A stretch of DNA of 64,000 bases from Mariniblastus fucicola (GCF_008087665.1 NZ_CP042912.1:2418001-2482000), one strand, 5' to 3'; shown: positions 44,101-52,371, counted from the first letter of the stretch. Made by a program: numbers and translations. Notes: a model not told the origin generated them from the sequence alone.

Positions 44101-44318
44101 CAGAAGTCCAAAGGCCACTAGCAACGGTTGTCGTTGGCGGCGTCTTTAGTGCCATGATTATGTCGCTGTTGGTGCTTCGCGTTCTTTACTCCGTGTTCGC
44201 TGGAGTGACAGGTGATGCGATGGTGGAAACTGATTCATCGTCGAGTAACACTACTGAAAACAACGGGCAACCGCCCACCGACCGGATTCGTGATTCGGTC
44301 GTAACATCAATTGATTAG
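41112..44318 (+). CDS. czcA: CzcA-type heavy-metal RND efflux permease
   Basis: A 1,068-residue RND pump. The N-terminus 'LRHLNIDAFPDTTPVMVQIN' and the TM4 motif 'GAIDFGLVVDSSVVMVEN' (about residue 400, DFG...D...E) point to the divalent-cation (Zn/Co/Cd/Ni) group, unlike the CusA-type pump at 22404. The later membrane part has 'GVAVLDDMLLVTTIRRF'. It sits between its adaptor and a metal-binding lipoprotein, with a Zn/Cd-type ATPase behind, so the operon is most likely for zinc, cadmium or cobalt. Confidence 0.93.
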   Translation: MLNWIIDFSLRNRLVVLCAVAVVIAVGAFSLRHLNIDAFPDTTPVMVQINTTAPSLSPEEVERQITFPVEQVISGLPALEKLRSISKFGMSQVVVTFEDGTDIYFARQLVAERLSTVELPEGIERPKLGPVSTGLGEVFHYVVRLEGVDISALPRERQIEELTKLRTVHDWVVKPQLRTVRGTAEVNSWGGFEKQYQVRIDPARLIKFNLTFDEVVDAVKANNRNVGGGNITRNTEMLLVHGIARTVNIPQIENIVIKAMDGSPIRVVDVADVQIGHEIRRGAVTADGQGEVVYGLGFMLMGENPHEVTNALKHKMEEIKSTLPPGVEVATVYDRTQLVDAVIKTVQKNLFEGGLLVVAVLFVFLGNLRAGLIVAVAIPLSMLFAFSGMLQVGIAASLLSLGAIDFGLVVDSSVVMVENCARRISNGIPRGQTKLDVIRDAAIEVRKPTMFGELIIMIVYIPILTLAGVEGKLFRPMALTVIFALAGSMFLSLTLMPVLASYFLPSKMQEREPLLIRIIKRLYKPILHFTMHQKAAVMLFAAAVLAFAFGMIAPNLGSEFVPKLSEGALAINVVRLAGTDLDESIRINTEMEKTILNRFPDEVEHVWSRIGSAEVATDPMGVELTDMFITLKPRSEWTKASTQYELTELVQKTLREMPGQKIAMTQPIEMRLNEMISGVRSDVAVKLFGDDFDVLVDKAAEIERVLKSIDGNADVNVEQVTGQPVLQIIVKQDEIARYGVSATEVLDLVESLGSFHLGEVYEDQLRYPLVVRLPETVRSSPQAIGNIEVNTPSGQRIPLSRLAEIKTTEGPSTITREWGYRRITISSNVRGRDMVGFVEEAQQAIAKQVKLPDGRYHLEWGGQFEHYQSARQRLMFIVPMALTLIVILLYMTYHNLVDTFRVLTGIPFAWTGGIIALWIRDLPFSISAAIGFVALSGVAVLDDMLLVTTIRRFRRVGMALEQAVEQAAMTRLRPVLMTTLVAAVGFLPMALNTGIGSEVQRPLATVVVGGVFSAMIMSLLVLRVLYSVFAGVTGDAMVETDSSSSNTTENNGQPPTDRIRDSVVTSID

Positions 44319-44343
44319 TATTATTTCTTGTGAGGAAGTTAAA

Positions 44344-44700
44344 ATGCGCTTTTACAAAATGTTTGGAATGTTAGCCATGTTGTCCGCAGCTATTCTGATG
44401 GTTTCCGGATGCGCTGGTGACAAGCCAGCCGCAGAAAAAGGATCCGACGAAACCGAAACTGCCACAACGGCTGATCCAACGCACGGTGGATGGTGGTGCG
44501 TCGAACACGCGATTCCTGAAGAGGAATGCAGTATGTGCAGTGCTTCCTATGCCAAAGCTTGCAAAGAAAAAGGCGACTGGTGCGAGGAACACAACCGAGC
44601 CGAATCGCAGTGCTTTATCTGTGATGCCAGTCAGGCTGAGAAATACGTCAAGCTTTACGAAGCCAAATACGGTAAGAAGCCTCCCGCAGCTACGGAGTAG
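44344..44700 (+). CDS. Lipoprotein with paired WCxEH...CxxC metal motifs
   Basis: A 118-residue lipoprotein from ATG 44344 (GAGGAAG upstream). The signal is 'MFGMLAMLSAAILMVSGC'. The mature part carries the motif twice: 'WWCVEHAIPEEECSMC' and 'DWCEEHNRAESQCFIC'. The same pattern is in the adaptor at 39358. The Cys/His ligands suggest a small envelope metal-binding protein feeding the pump. It lies between the RND and the ATPase genes. I do not recognise a named family. Confidence 0.8.
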   Translation: MRFYKMFGMLAMLSAAILMVSGCAGDKPAAEKGSDETETATTADPTHGGWWCVEHAIPEEECSMCSASYAKACKEKGDWCEEHNRAESQCFICDASQAEKYVKLYEAKYGKKPPAATE

Positions 44701-44703
44701 AAC

Positions 44704-46875
44704 TTGGTGACCACCGATCTAAACCAGATGGCCTTCAAGATTCACGGGATGGATTGCGCGGAAGAAGTCGCAATTCTCAAACGTGAACTTGGGCCATTGA
44801 TCGATGATATTGAACAACTTCGCTTCGATGTCTTAAACGGAAAATTGACTGTCGTCGGCATGAACGATCTTTCGCAAGAACAGATCGTTCAAGCCGTCAA
44901 CAAGACCGGGATGCGCGCCGAAGTTTGGAAGGACAAAGAACCGGAAAGCCAATCGGGATTCTGGAGCGTCTACGGACGAGCGATTCTAACATCGGCCAGT
45001 GGACTTTTGGGACTCGCGGGTTTTATCTGCCATGTAATGATCGCGGGCGGGTTTGCGCAAGCCTTTGGTTCGGAGGGAATGGGTATCGCACATGGAGTTC
45101 CTGCTGTCTCAATCGCTCTCTACTTGATCGGCATTGTTGCCGGAACATGGATCGTTCTACCCAAAGCTTGGCGTGCCGTGATCCGACTTCGGCCCGATAT
45201 GAATTTGCTGATGTTGGTGGCGGTGATTGGAGCTGCAGCGATCGGCGAGTGGTTTGAGGCCGCAACAGTCGCGTTTCTATTTGCAGTTTCACTGCTACTC
45301 GAATCATGGAGTGTTGGTCGCGCCCGACGGGCGATTGCTTCTTTGATGAGTCTGACTCCACCGTCGGCGCGGGTTCGAGATAAAGATGGCCAGTTGAAAG
45401 AAATCGCTCCTGACCAAGTCGACGTTGGCACCACTTTTGTCGTTCGACCCGGTGAAAAAATTCCACTCGACGGCACGGTCGTAAAAGGCATCGGCGCGGT
45501 TAATCAGGCTCCGATAACAGGTGAGAGCGTGCCGGTCGAAAAGCAAGCGGGCAGTGAAGTCTTCGCGGGAACGATCAATGGCGACGGCGTGATCGAAGCC
45601 AAATCCACAAAGGCCGCTCAAGACACGACGTTAGCCAAGATCATTCAGATGGTTGGCGATGCCCAGTCCCAACGTTCGCCATCAGAACAATGGGTCGAAA
45701 CATTTGCACGTTACTATACGCCAGTCGTCATGGCACTGGCGATTCTGGTATTCCTGCTTCCGCCGATGCTACTTGGCGGTGAGTGGTCGGTCTGGTTGTA
45801 TCGCTCGTTAGTTCTGTTGGTGGTTGCCTGCCCGTGCGCTCTGGTGATTTCAACACCCGTTTCGATCGTCGCGGCGTTAGCATCAGCGGCAAAAAATGGG
45901 GTGCTCATCAAGGGCGGGTTGTATGTGGAAAAGCCAGCTCACCTGAAAGCAATCGCGGTCGACAAAACAGGGACACTCACTCACGGCCAGCCGGTTGTCA
46001 TCGACGTTGTTCCACTTAACGACCACACCAAGACCGAGCTACTGGAACGCGCCGCTGCGTTGGAAGTTCATTCGAATCATCCTTTGGCACAGGCCATCGT
46101 TCGCAAAGCCAATGAGGAAGGCGTTGACGTTGCTGCTGCCGAAGAATTCGAAATCGTGCAAGGCAAGGGAGCCCGCGGCATCGTCAACGGTAAATCGTTC
46201 TGGCTCGGTTCACACCGCTACTTGGAAGAACGCGATCAGGAGACGCCGGAAGTTCACGAACAACTTCAATCGTTGCAGGATTCAGGTCGATCCATTGTCG
46301 TGATCGGCAATGATGAACACGTTTGTGGTTTTCTGTCGCTGGCCGACACCGTACGGCCGGAAACGAAAGGGATTCTTGCCGACCTGCATGCTGAAGGAAT
46401 TGAAAACGTTGCGATGCTGACCGGCGACAATCAAGGTACTGCCGATGCCATTGCAGAAGAAGTTGGAATCGACTCCGTGCATGCCGAGCTACTTCCAGAA
46501 AACAAGGTCGAGATTGTTGAGTTACTCGTCGAAAAGTATGGTCAAGCTGCGATGGTCGGTGACGGAGTCAACGATGCCCCGGCACTTGCGCGATCTTCGC
46601 TTGGAATTGCGATGGGTGCCGTGGGGACGGACGCCGCTATCGAAACAGCCGACATTGCTTTGATGTCAGATGACCTGTCAAAACTCCCTTGGTTGATTCG
46701 CCACTCAAAAAAGACGCTCTTCATCATCCGCCAAAACATCTGGTTTTCGTTGGGCGTGAAGTTGCTGTTCGTCGCGCTGACATTCGGCGGATATGCATCG
46801 CTTTGGGCAGCCATCGCCGCTGACATGGGGGCTTCACTGTTGGTAATCGCCAACAGCCTCCGACTGCTCCGCTAG
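44704..46875 (+). CDS. zntA: Zn/Cd-type P1B ATPase
   Basis: A 723-residue metal-exporting P-type ATPase. The N-terminal HMA-like domain has only one cysteine ('IHGMDCAEEVAILKRELG'), with acidic residues in place of the second. The ion-site motif 'CPCALVISTPVSIV' lies near residue 374, 'DKTGTLTHG' near 419, then 'SNHPLAQAI' and 'GDGVNDAPALARSSLG'. These fit the Zn/Cd/Pb group. It begins at TTG 44704 or GTG 44707, three to six bases after the lipoprotein stop, and is co-transcribed with the Czc-type pump genes. Confidence 0.92.
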   Translation: MVTTDLNQMAFKIHGMDCAEEVAILKRELGPLIDDIEQLRFDVLNGKLTVVGMNDLSQEQIVQAVNKTGMRAEVWKDKEPESQSGFWSVYGRAILTSASGLLGLAGFICHVMIAGGFAQAFGSEGMGIAHGVPAVSIALYLIGIVAGTWIVLPKAWRAVIRLRPDMNLLMLVAVIGAAAIGEWFEAATVAFLFAVSLLLESWSVGRARRAIASLMSLTPPSARVRDKDGQLKEIAPDQVDVGTTFVVRPGEKIPLDGTVVKGIGAVNQAPITGESVPVEKQAGSEVFAGTINGDGVIEAKSTKAAQDTTLAKIIQMVGDAQSQRSPSEQWVETFARYYTPVVMALAILVFLLPPMLLGGEWSVWLYRSLVLLVVACPCALVISTPVSIVAALASAAKNGVLIKGGLYVEKPAHLKAIAVDKTGTLTHGQPVVIDVVPLNDHTKTELLERAAALEVHSNHPLAQAIVRKANEEGVDVAAAEEFEIVQGKGARGIVNGKSFWLGSHRYLEERDQETPEVHEQLQSLQDSGRSIVVIGNDEHVCGFLSLADTVRPETKGILADLHAEGIENVAMLTGDNQGTADAIAEEVGIDSVHAELLPENKVEIVELLVEKYGQAAMVGDGVNDAPALARSSLGIAMGAVGTDAAIETADIALMSDDLSKLPWLIRHSKKTLFIIRQNIWFSLGVKLLFVALTFGGYASLWAAIAADMGASLLVIANSLRLLR

Positions 46876-46933
46876 ACACGGTCTAGATTGTGATCTTGTT
46901 GGTGGCTTAGAACCTGAATGTTTGATGCCGCAA

Positions 46934-47317
46934 TCACTGCTGCGCTTCACCAATGCAATAGCACAAACCATCGGGTGCGATGACGAAGAACAGCTGATAA
47001 GTTGTGTCACCATGTTTTTGTATTTGAAGATCCGCTTTGAAACTTGAGTCGTACAATCGAAGTTCAGCCACAGCCGCTTCGACATCATCAACTTCAAAAA
47101 AGCAGCCTTCTTGTGCAGGATCACCGCCGTTTTCGGCCAGTCCAATTTGAATCGTATCCCGCTCAAGTACCGCTTTCCGACAGCCCTCATCCGATCGCGA
47201 CGCTACTCGAAAGCCCATCTTCGACTCGTAAAACGGAATCGCCGCGTCGATATCCCGAACCGGAAGGTTCATGGCGTCATCGGCGTAGGGTGCAGCTCGA
47301 AAGAATTTTGCAGTCAT
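46934..47317 (-). CDS. VOC superfamily protein, copy 2
   Basis: A 127-residue vicinal-oxygen-chelate protein differing at only ten positions from the one at 20015-20398. It shares 'GFRVASRS', 'ENGGDPAQEGCFFEVDDVE' and the Cys pair near the C-terminus ('DGLCYCIGEAQ'). It converges on the ATPase gene. The pair brackets the central metal-resistance region and may mark a duplication. The substrate is unknown. Confidence 0.85.
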   Translation of the reverse strand: MTAKFFRAAPYADDAMNLPVRDIDAAIPFYESKMGFRVASRSDEGCRKAVLERDTIQIGLAENGGDPAQEGCFFEVDDVEAAVAELRLYDSSFKADLQIQKHGDTTYQLFFVIAPDGLCYCIGEAQQ

Positions 47318-47348
47318 TGGATTATACGATCGGTTACTTCTTGGTTAA

Positions 47349-47390
47349 TTGATTGACTCGGTAACGATTTTGATTGACTCGGTAACGATT
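47349..47390 (+). repeat. Perfect 21-bp tandem repeat
   Basis: The unit TTGATTGACTCGGTAACGATT occurs twice without a gap (47349-47369, 47370-47390). It lies about 200 bases upstream of the zinc-ribbon and Kiwa genes and before the divergent VOC gene. Two operators on one helix face every two turns are plausible. Confidence 0.8.
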
Positions 47391-47591
47391 CGTCACCTTG
47401 GTTTGTTGTCTATTTTGGCTCGAAGTCTGATAACTTGGGAAATATGGAACAACTTCAGTCTAAAAACTCAACGTCTATGGCAAACCGAAGAAAAGTTTGA
47501 GGAATCTTCGCAAGCGTGACCAGACGTGTCACAAGGCTCCATAAGATTCACAGTTTGAGTTTTACTTTTTTCACATTTTTGGAGACCCAAA

Positions 47592-47738
47592 ATGTACAGT
47601 ATTGGCGAGAAACCCGGAAAAGGCACGTATTGCTGCACCAACTGCAACTGGAAAGTCACTTTGGATGACGACGACGACCGCCTGCCACCTTGCGGCAGCT
47701 GCGGCAAAGGTCAGGATACGAAGTACGAAAAGTGCTAA
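47592..47738 (+). CDS. Small zinc-ribbon protein (48 aa)
   Basis: A 48-residue protein from ATG 47592 with GGAG upstream. 'TYCCTNCNWKVTLDDDDDRL' is followed by 'PPCGSCGKGQDTKYEKC'. Two CxxC knuckles separated by an acidic turn form a zinc ribbon like those of the zinc-ribbon-containing proteins of many bacteria. It is just before the Kiwa-like genes but separated from them by a terminator-like hairpin. A regulatory or nucleic-acid-binding role is possible. Confidence 0.8.
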   Translation: MYSIGEKPGKGTYCCTNCNWKVTLDDDDDRLPPCGSCGKGQDTKYEKC

Positions 47739-47758
47739 CTGAAAATAACGTCCATTGG

Positions 47759-47793
47759 CGGCTCGTTTCAATAAATATGCGAGCCGTCTTTTT
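47759..47793 (+). terminator. Terminator-like hairpin before kwaA
   Basis: CGGCTCG (47759-47765) pairs with CGAGCCG (47780-47786), followed by TCTTTTT. The kwaA ribosome-binding site GGAG begins on the next base. Confidence 0.75.
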
Positions 47794-47803
47794 GGAGAAC
47801 CGC

Positions 47804-48322
47804 ATGAACAAACTCGGGAAATTTCTGCTGGTCGTTACTTCTCTTTCACCGATTTTGTTTGCGTACGCTGTAAATTCCGTTTCCAAGGGTGATTCAACAG
47901 CCGCGTACTATTTTACGATTTGCGGTGTCGGCTTCAGCGTCATTGGTTTCTTGATTCTTTGGTTTTGCAAAACGCAGATATCAATTGAGACGTTGAAGAT
48001 CAAGAAAGTCAAATCGGTTGACAAACAGGCCATCGCGTTCCTCGTCATTTACCTGATGCCACTTTTCGCAGATAATGCAATTGACTTTCGGGCTCATCCT
48101 TGGACGGCAATCTATGTGATCGCTATCATCGGTGTTGTCGTATATCACAGCAATGCTTTTGCCTTCAACCCGTTGTTAGCGCTGCTCTGGTATCACTTTT
48201 ATGAAATTGAAAATGAAGATGGCATGACCTATATGCTGGTCACCCGAAAGTTGCTGCGAAAGCAATCGAACACAATCAAGGTGGTCGAGATTGCTGATTA
48301 CGTTTATATGGATCGAGAATAG
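47804..48322 (+). CDS. kwaA: Kiwa antiphage protein KwaA (membrane)
   Basis: A 172-residue membrane protein from ATG 47804 (GGAG seven bases upstream). Four membrane segments are visible: 'FLLVVTSLSPILFAYAV', 'FTICGVGFSVIGFLILWF', 'AIAFLVIYLMPLFA' and 'AIYVIAIIGVVVYHSNAF'. The C-terminal part 'YEIENEDGMTYMLVTRKLL' fits KwaA. In Kiwa, KwaA senses phage at the membrane and acts with KwaB. kwaB starts eight bases after its stop. The identification rests on the pair rather than on this protein alone. Confidence 0.78.
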   Translation: MNKLGKFLLVVTSLSPILFAYAVNSVSKGDSTAAYYFTICGVGFSVIGFLILWFCKTQISIETLKIKKVKSVDKQAIAFLVIYLMPLFADNAIDFRAHPWTAIYVIAIIGVVVYHSNAFAFNPLLALLWYHFYEIENEDGMTYMLVTRKLLRKQSNTIKVVEIADYVYMDRE

Positions 48323-48330
48323 GCAGGTTT

Positions 48331-49254
48331 ATGGAAATGCGTGATTCGGAATCGTTCGAGTTTTATGTTGTGGTTCGGGGCGCGGATCTATCACTGGATT
48401 TGCAGAAAATTCCTTTAAGCCAGCCGGTGCAAGCCGATTTGACCTCTTTGTTTGAGGAGCAGAAGGCATCATTTGTTGGAATTCAAACCGAAATAAAATC
48501 GTTTGAGCCAACGTATACGCCGAAAAAGAACGAGCTATTTGAGATCAAGGATTACGAACTGCCTGATTTCTGCGGTCGCGCACTGACAGTCTCGCAGTCC
48601 ATTGACGATTTGCAGAACGCGTTCAAACCGAATGCGCCGATTATCAAGGCCGTCGTTGCCGTTGATGTGGAAAACCAAACGTTCTATTTTCAATCATTCC
48701 GTGCTTCTCACATTCTTGAACGCCGTCGTGTCCTTTCTCTGTCAAAGTCAGGTACATTCAAACAATTGAGTCAGCCGGGCGTACAGATCGACAATAAGTT
48801 GGCAGCGATCTATCGCGATGGTAATTTGTACTTTCGGTCGTTCCACGTCGCCAAACAATTCCTGCCGATGGATGACATTTTTCGAGAAGCGACACGCGAG
48901 GACGTATTGGTCGCGCTTGGCAACGATTTGTTCTTGGTTGACAATCCTAACGAGGTCGTTGATCAGTTTTCGGCCCGCGTAATGAAGTATTTCTCAATCA
49001 TCATCGACTCAAAAATCCTTGAGCACGCCAACGCGACGCCTCAAAAGATCCGGAACGCGAGCAAAAAGTTTGACGGCTTGGAGTTCGAAATCAAAAAACC
49101 GAACGGCGTCAGCAAGATTGTTTTGCCAACAGACAAGCGGCAACTCAATTATCTGTTGCGATTTCTGGCAGAAGAGTTTTACGTCAGTGAGATTACCAAA
49201 GAGCCAAGGGCGACAAATTCGTTTGAAAAGTACAAGCCTGTGAAGTCGAGTTAA
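48331..49254 (+). CDS. kwaB: Kiwa antiphage protein KwaB (DUF4868)
   Basis: A 307-residue soluble protein resembling KwaB/DUF4868. The N-terminal part has 'LSQPVQADLTSLFEEQKASF', then 'APIIKAVVAVDVENQTFYF', 'QSFRASHILERRRVLSLSKS' and 'IDNKLAAIYRDGNLYFRSFH'. It ends 'LPTDKRQLNYLLRFLAEEFY', the closing helix of the family. KwaB is the DNA-acting partner in Kiwa defence. It forms a two-gene operon with kwaA. Spermidine-synthase-like and metal genes flank it, so this is a small defence island inside a metal-resistance region. Confidence 0.82.
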   Translation: MEMRDSESFEFYVVVRGADLSLDLQKIPLSQPVQADLTSLFEEQKASFVGIQTEIKSFEPTYTPKKNELFEIKDYELPDFCGRALTVSQSIDDLQNAFKPNAPIIKAVVAVDVENQTFYFQSFRASHILERRRVLSLSKSGTFKQLSQPGVQIDNKLAAIYRDGNLYFRSFHVAKQFLPMDDIFREATREDVLVALGNDLFLVDNPNEVVDQFSARVMKYFSIIIDSKILEHANATPQKIRNASKKFDGLEFEIKKPNGVSKIVLPTDKRQLNYLLRFLAEEFYVSEITKEPRATNSFEKYKPVKSS

Positions 49255-49289
49255 CGGCTTTCGGCCAAGCCAACTTCTCTGCCCGTTCT

Positions 49290-51731
49290 CTATCGCCCAA
49301 ACAAGATTAGTTTTTGGGCCGATCGTCGACGCAGAGAGTCTTGCAATTTGTCACCCTGAAGGGTCGCTGACGTCATTGGCAAGTTGAACAACACATCGGT
49401 GAAGTACTGTTTCAACACTTTGCCTTTGATCATCTTTCCATCGCGGTTGGACATGGGTGTCAGGAATTCAACACGCGGATGTTCGTCGGTGTTGAATTGG
49501 GCATTTGCCTGCAACTGCCAGTCGCCGATGTAGTGATCCCAGAATCTTTCCGGGGTTGCGATGGACTGGTCGGGGGCAGTTGCGTTGGTGTTCAGGGAGT
49601 CCAATCGCTGGGCCAGTTCGATCGGGTCGACTTCAATTGATGAACGGCTGCCGATCAGCGCGACGACCGGGCTGGTTGTCTCAAGCTGTCCCCACCAAAT
49701 CGTTGTGTGCGGAAATACGCTGGCGAAACTGTTGGCGATTGATTCGAATTCACGCTCACCAAGCTGGTAAAGCGGCAACCATTGGCAGAAAAGTCCGTCC
49801 TGTTTCAGACGCTGCGAGGCAATTTCATAGTGCTCGACTGTGTACAGGTATCCGGTTTCGCTTTCCCACGGAACAAACAAGTCAGAAATGATGATGTCAA
49901 ATGCTCTTTCGTTTGCCAACAGATAATGCCGTGCGTCATCTATCTGAATATCGACTTTGGAATCGTCGGCAACGTTGTAGTTAAAGTCGGAAAGCATACG
50001 AACGGCATCAACGACTTCGGGGATCAATTCGACCGCGACGATGTTTTCGACATTGGAGTGTGGGATCGCTCCGCCAGCAGTTAACCCTGTTCCAAGCCCC
50101 AAAAACAAGACGTCGTCTGGGCTGTCGTGTAACAGGATCGGAATGTGGGCTTGTCGGTACTCTCGAACATTGCCTCCGGTCTTACCGAATCTGTAGTGCA
50201 GGTTCTGGCGGATTTTGAACGAACCGGATTTTTCGTTTTGAACGACGTCGATCCAGCCGTAGGCAGAGTTCCATCGTTTGATGAGTCGTTCATTATATTC
50301 GCGACGATTGAATTCAGACTCTGTTTGGTATTGCCATGAGACTACGGAAATTGCCACGGTTAAGGCCGCAATCGCCGTCGCAAATTTTGTTTGTTTGTTT
50401 CGGTAGAGCAAAACCAATGAAGAGATCAGGAACAACGAGGCTATCAACACGATCGACTGCCACAATCCGATCCAAACCAACATAACAAAGCTTGCCACCA
50501 ATGCACCCAATGCAGCAGCCACTGTATTCATGGCGGTCAAGTTTCCAACGACCTTAGCCGCCGTGCCTGATTGAGCGGCTAGCACCCACACTTGAGGCAA
50601 CATCATTCCCAGACAAGTGATGGCTGGAGCAACAACGATACTGACTAACAAGATGGCTCCAGCCATGTACTGGACGAATGAATCTCCGCTACTGAAGTAC
50701 TTCAAATCAGTGAGCAAGACAAAAACCACAACCGAACCAGCGGTTGCCAACGCCCCGAGTCCTGTTGTAACTCCGATCAGTCGGTTGGCAGCGAAACGGC
50801 GTTGAAGCCGCGAAGTGATTGCCGCACCAATAGCCAACGACGCGAGAAACACCGCCACGACGATTCCGAACGTGTAGGTGCTGTTATGAAACACCAGCGA
50901 GAACATGCGGGTGTAGAGAACTTGAAGCGCCAGAATCCCAAAGCCGCTGAGAAAGGCGAGAGAGAATAGTCCAGTTCCAACAGTCGAACGACAATCCTGC
51001 ACTGGGCTTTCAGAACTCGCCTCTCGTTCCTCAGGAGTCGTCACTTTAGGTTCCAAAAACAAGGCGGCTAAGGCGCAGAGCACTGACAAACCGGCGGCGA
51101 CATAACTGCTAGTGCACACGCCAACGACAACCAGCATGAAAAAGGTGGCTGACAATACGCCGATTAAAGCTCCGGCAGTGTTAAGTGCGTAGGCAAGTGT
51201 GACTCGCGACGAATTGCGAGCGTTCGACATCTGGCTCCGACCATCTTCTGTGAAATAGTCTGCAATCATCGGCAGTGTTACGCCGAGCGCGATCGTTGCA
51301 GGCAACAACAAGAGGAAACTGAACACGGCACGTGTCGCTGTTTGCAAAGCGAATGAAGAATTACTGAACCACGGTGCAATCGTTGATGATTCTGACCATT
51401 GCAATATTAGCGGGACGACAAAGGCCCAAGCCGCAACAACGACTTCTGCGATTGCATAGCCTTTTAGTGGCGAGATCCGACCCGACCACTTTGCTCCCAG
51501 CAAATATCCAATCGACATTCCGACAAAGTAGCTGGCCAAGACGATGGTCGAAGCGTGCACAGTGTGACCGAACAACAATCCAATTTGCCTCGTCCACGAA
51601 ATCTCATAAACAAGCGCTGCGGCACCAGACAGGAAAAACACGAAGTAAATCAGCAGGTCTTTCCACCAGGTTCTTTCCGTCGCAGCCGCGGCGATATTTG
51701 TGTCGCCGTGCGTTGATGATTGATGAGGCAT
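49290..51731 (-). CDS. Membrane-fused spermidine-synthase-like protein
   Basis: An 813-residue protein. The N-terminal 470 residues hold about a dozen membrane helices ('LIYFVFFLSGAAALVYEISW' is typical of this fused family). The C-terminal part is a spermidine-synthase-like Rossmann domain: 'DVLFLGLGTGLTAGGAIPHS', 'AVELIPEVVDAVRML', 'IDDARHYLLANERAFDIIIS' and 'DLFVPWESETGYLYTVEHY'. Whether it makes polyamines is unknown; the fused forms often have other, unproven roles. It converges on kwaB and diverges from the methyltransferase-like gene at 51783. Confidence 0.88.
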   Translation of the reverse strand: MPHQSSTHGDTNIAAAATERTWWKDLLIYFVFFLSGAAALVYEISWTRQIGLLFGHTVHASTIVLASYFVGMSIGYLLGAKWSGRISPLKGYAIAEVVVAAWAFVVPLILQWSESSTIAPWFSNSSFALQTATRAVFSFLLLLPATIALGVTLPMIADYFTEDGRSQMSNARNSSRVTLAYALNTAGALIGVLSATFFMLVVVGVCTSSYVAAGLSVLCALAALFLEPKVTTPEEREASSESPVQDCRSTVGTGLFSLAFLSGFGILALQVLYTRMFSLVFHNSTYTFGIVVAVFLASLAIGAAITSRLQRRFAANRLIGVTTGLGALATAGSVVVFVLLTDLKYFSSGDSFVQYMAGAILLVSIVVAPAITCLGMMLPQVWVLAAQSGTAAKVVGNLTAMNTVAAALGALVASFVMLVWIGLWQSIVLIASLFLISSLVLLYRNKQTKFATAIAALTVAISVVSWQYQTESEFNRREYNERLIKRWNSAYGWIDVVQNEKSGSFKIRQNLHYRFGKTGGNVREYRQAHIPILLHDSPDDVLFLGLGTGLTAGGAIPHSNVENIVAVELIPEVVDAVRMLSDFNYNVADDSKVDIQIDDARHYLLANERAFDIIISDLFVPWESETGYLYTVEHYEIASQRLKQDGLFCQWLPLYQLGEREFESIANSFASVFPHTTIWWGQLETTSPVVALIGSRSSIEVDPIELAQRLDSLNTNATAPDQSIATPERFWDHYIGDWQLQANAQFNTDEHPRVEFLTPMSNRDGKMIKGKVLKQYFTDVLFNLPMTSATLQGDKLQDSLRRRSAQKLILFGR

Positions 51732-51782
51732 TTACAACTTCTGGTTGGTTGTCAATCAGGACAAGCATAAGCTAATACCAAC

Positions 51783-52337
51783 ATGTTGCCATTACTACTT
51801 ACATTGACGCTTCTGTTGCTCGTAATCCTGAATGCTCTTCTAGCGTTTTCGATTGCCAAGCCGGATAGACGCATCTGGCCACCACCTGCCCAACGAACCT
51901 GGCAGTATTATTTCGTCTGGGTTCCGACGCTGCTCAGTTTTCTGCTCTTCATCATTATCGGCATCGCTGATTGGAACAGCTTGAATTGGCCTGCCCTGAT
52001 TCGTTGGCCAATCGGTGGCTTGCTGATCGTCACAGGCAATTTGCTGGCGTGGGGAGGCGTGTGGCAGTTTGGCTTAAAGAAGACGTCCGGCGCGGAGGGC
52101 TCACTGGTTACGAGTGGCCTTTACCGATACTCACGCAATCCACAGTACCTGGGCGATATTTCCATTCTTATCGGCTGGATGGTTTTGTCCGCATCCATCT
52201 GGGCTAACCCGGCGGTTCTTGCTGGGATTCTGGCATTCGTACTGGCCCCGTTCGCAGAAGAGTCCTGGCTGGAAGAAATTCACGGCGACGAGTATCGCGA
52301 ATACTTGAAGAAGGCACCGCGTTTTCTATTTTGGTAA
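51783..52337 (+). CDS. Isoprenylcysteine/phospholipid methyltransferase-like membrane protein
   Basis: A 184-residue protein with four to five membrane helices ('LLLTLTLLLLVILNALLAFS', 'YYFVWVPTLLSFLLFIIIGI'). The C-terminal signature is 'TSGLYRYSRNPQYLGDISIL' followed by 'APFAEESWLEEIHGDEYREY', the SAM-binding part of the ICMT/PEMT-type membrane methyltransferases. The substrate in bacteria is usually unknown. It is divergent from the spermidine-synthase-like gene, with only 51 bases between the start codons. Confidence 0.85.
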   Translation: MLPLLLTLTLLLLVILNALLAFSIAKPDRRIWPPPAQRTWQYYFVWVPTLLSFLLFIIIGIADWNSLNWPALIRWPIGGLLIVTGNLLAWGGVWQFGLKKTSGAEGSLVTSGLYRYSRNPQYLGDISILIGWMVLSASIWANPAVLAGILAFVLAPFAEESWLEEIHGDEYREYLKKAPRFLFW

Positions 52338-52342
52338 AAAAA

Positions 52343-52371
52343 GAGCGGCCTCGTTTGAAGCCGCCCTTTGT
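52343..52371. terminator. Bidirectional terminator
   Basis: GCGGC and GCCGC arms enclose CTCGTTTGAA, with an A-run on the left and a short T-run on the right. It separates the convergent genes ending at 52337 (plus) and 52403 (minus). Confidence 0.7.
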
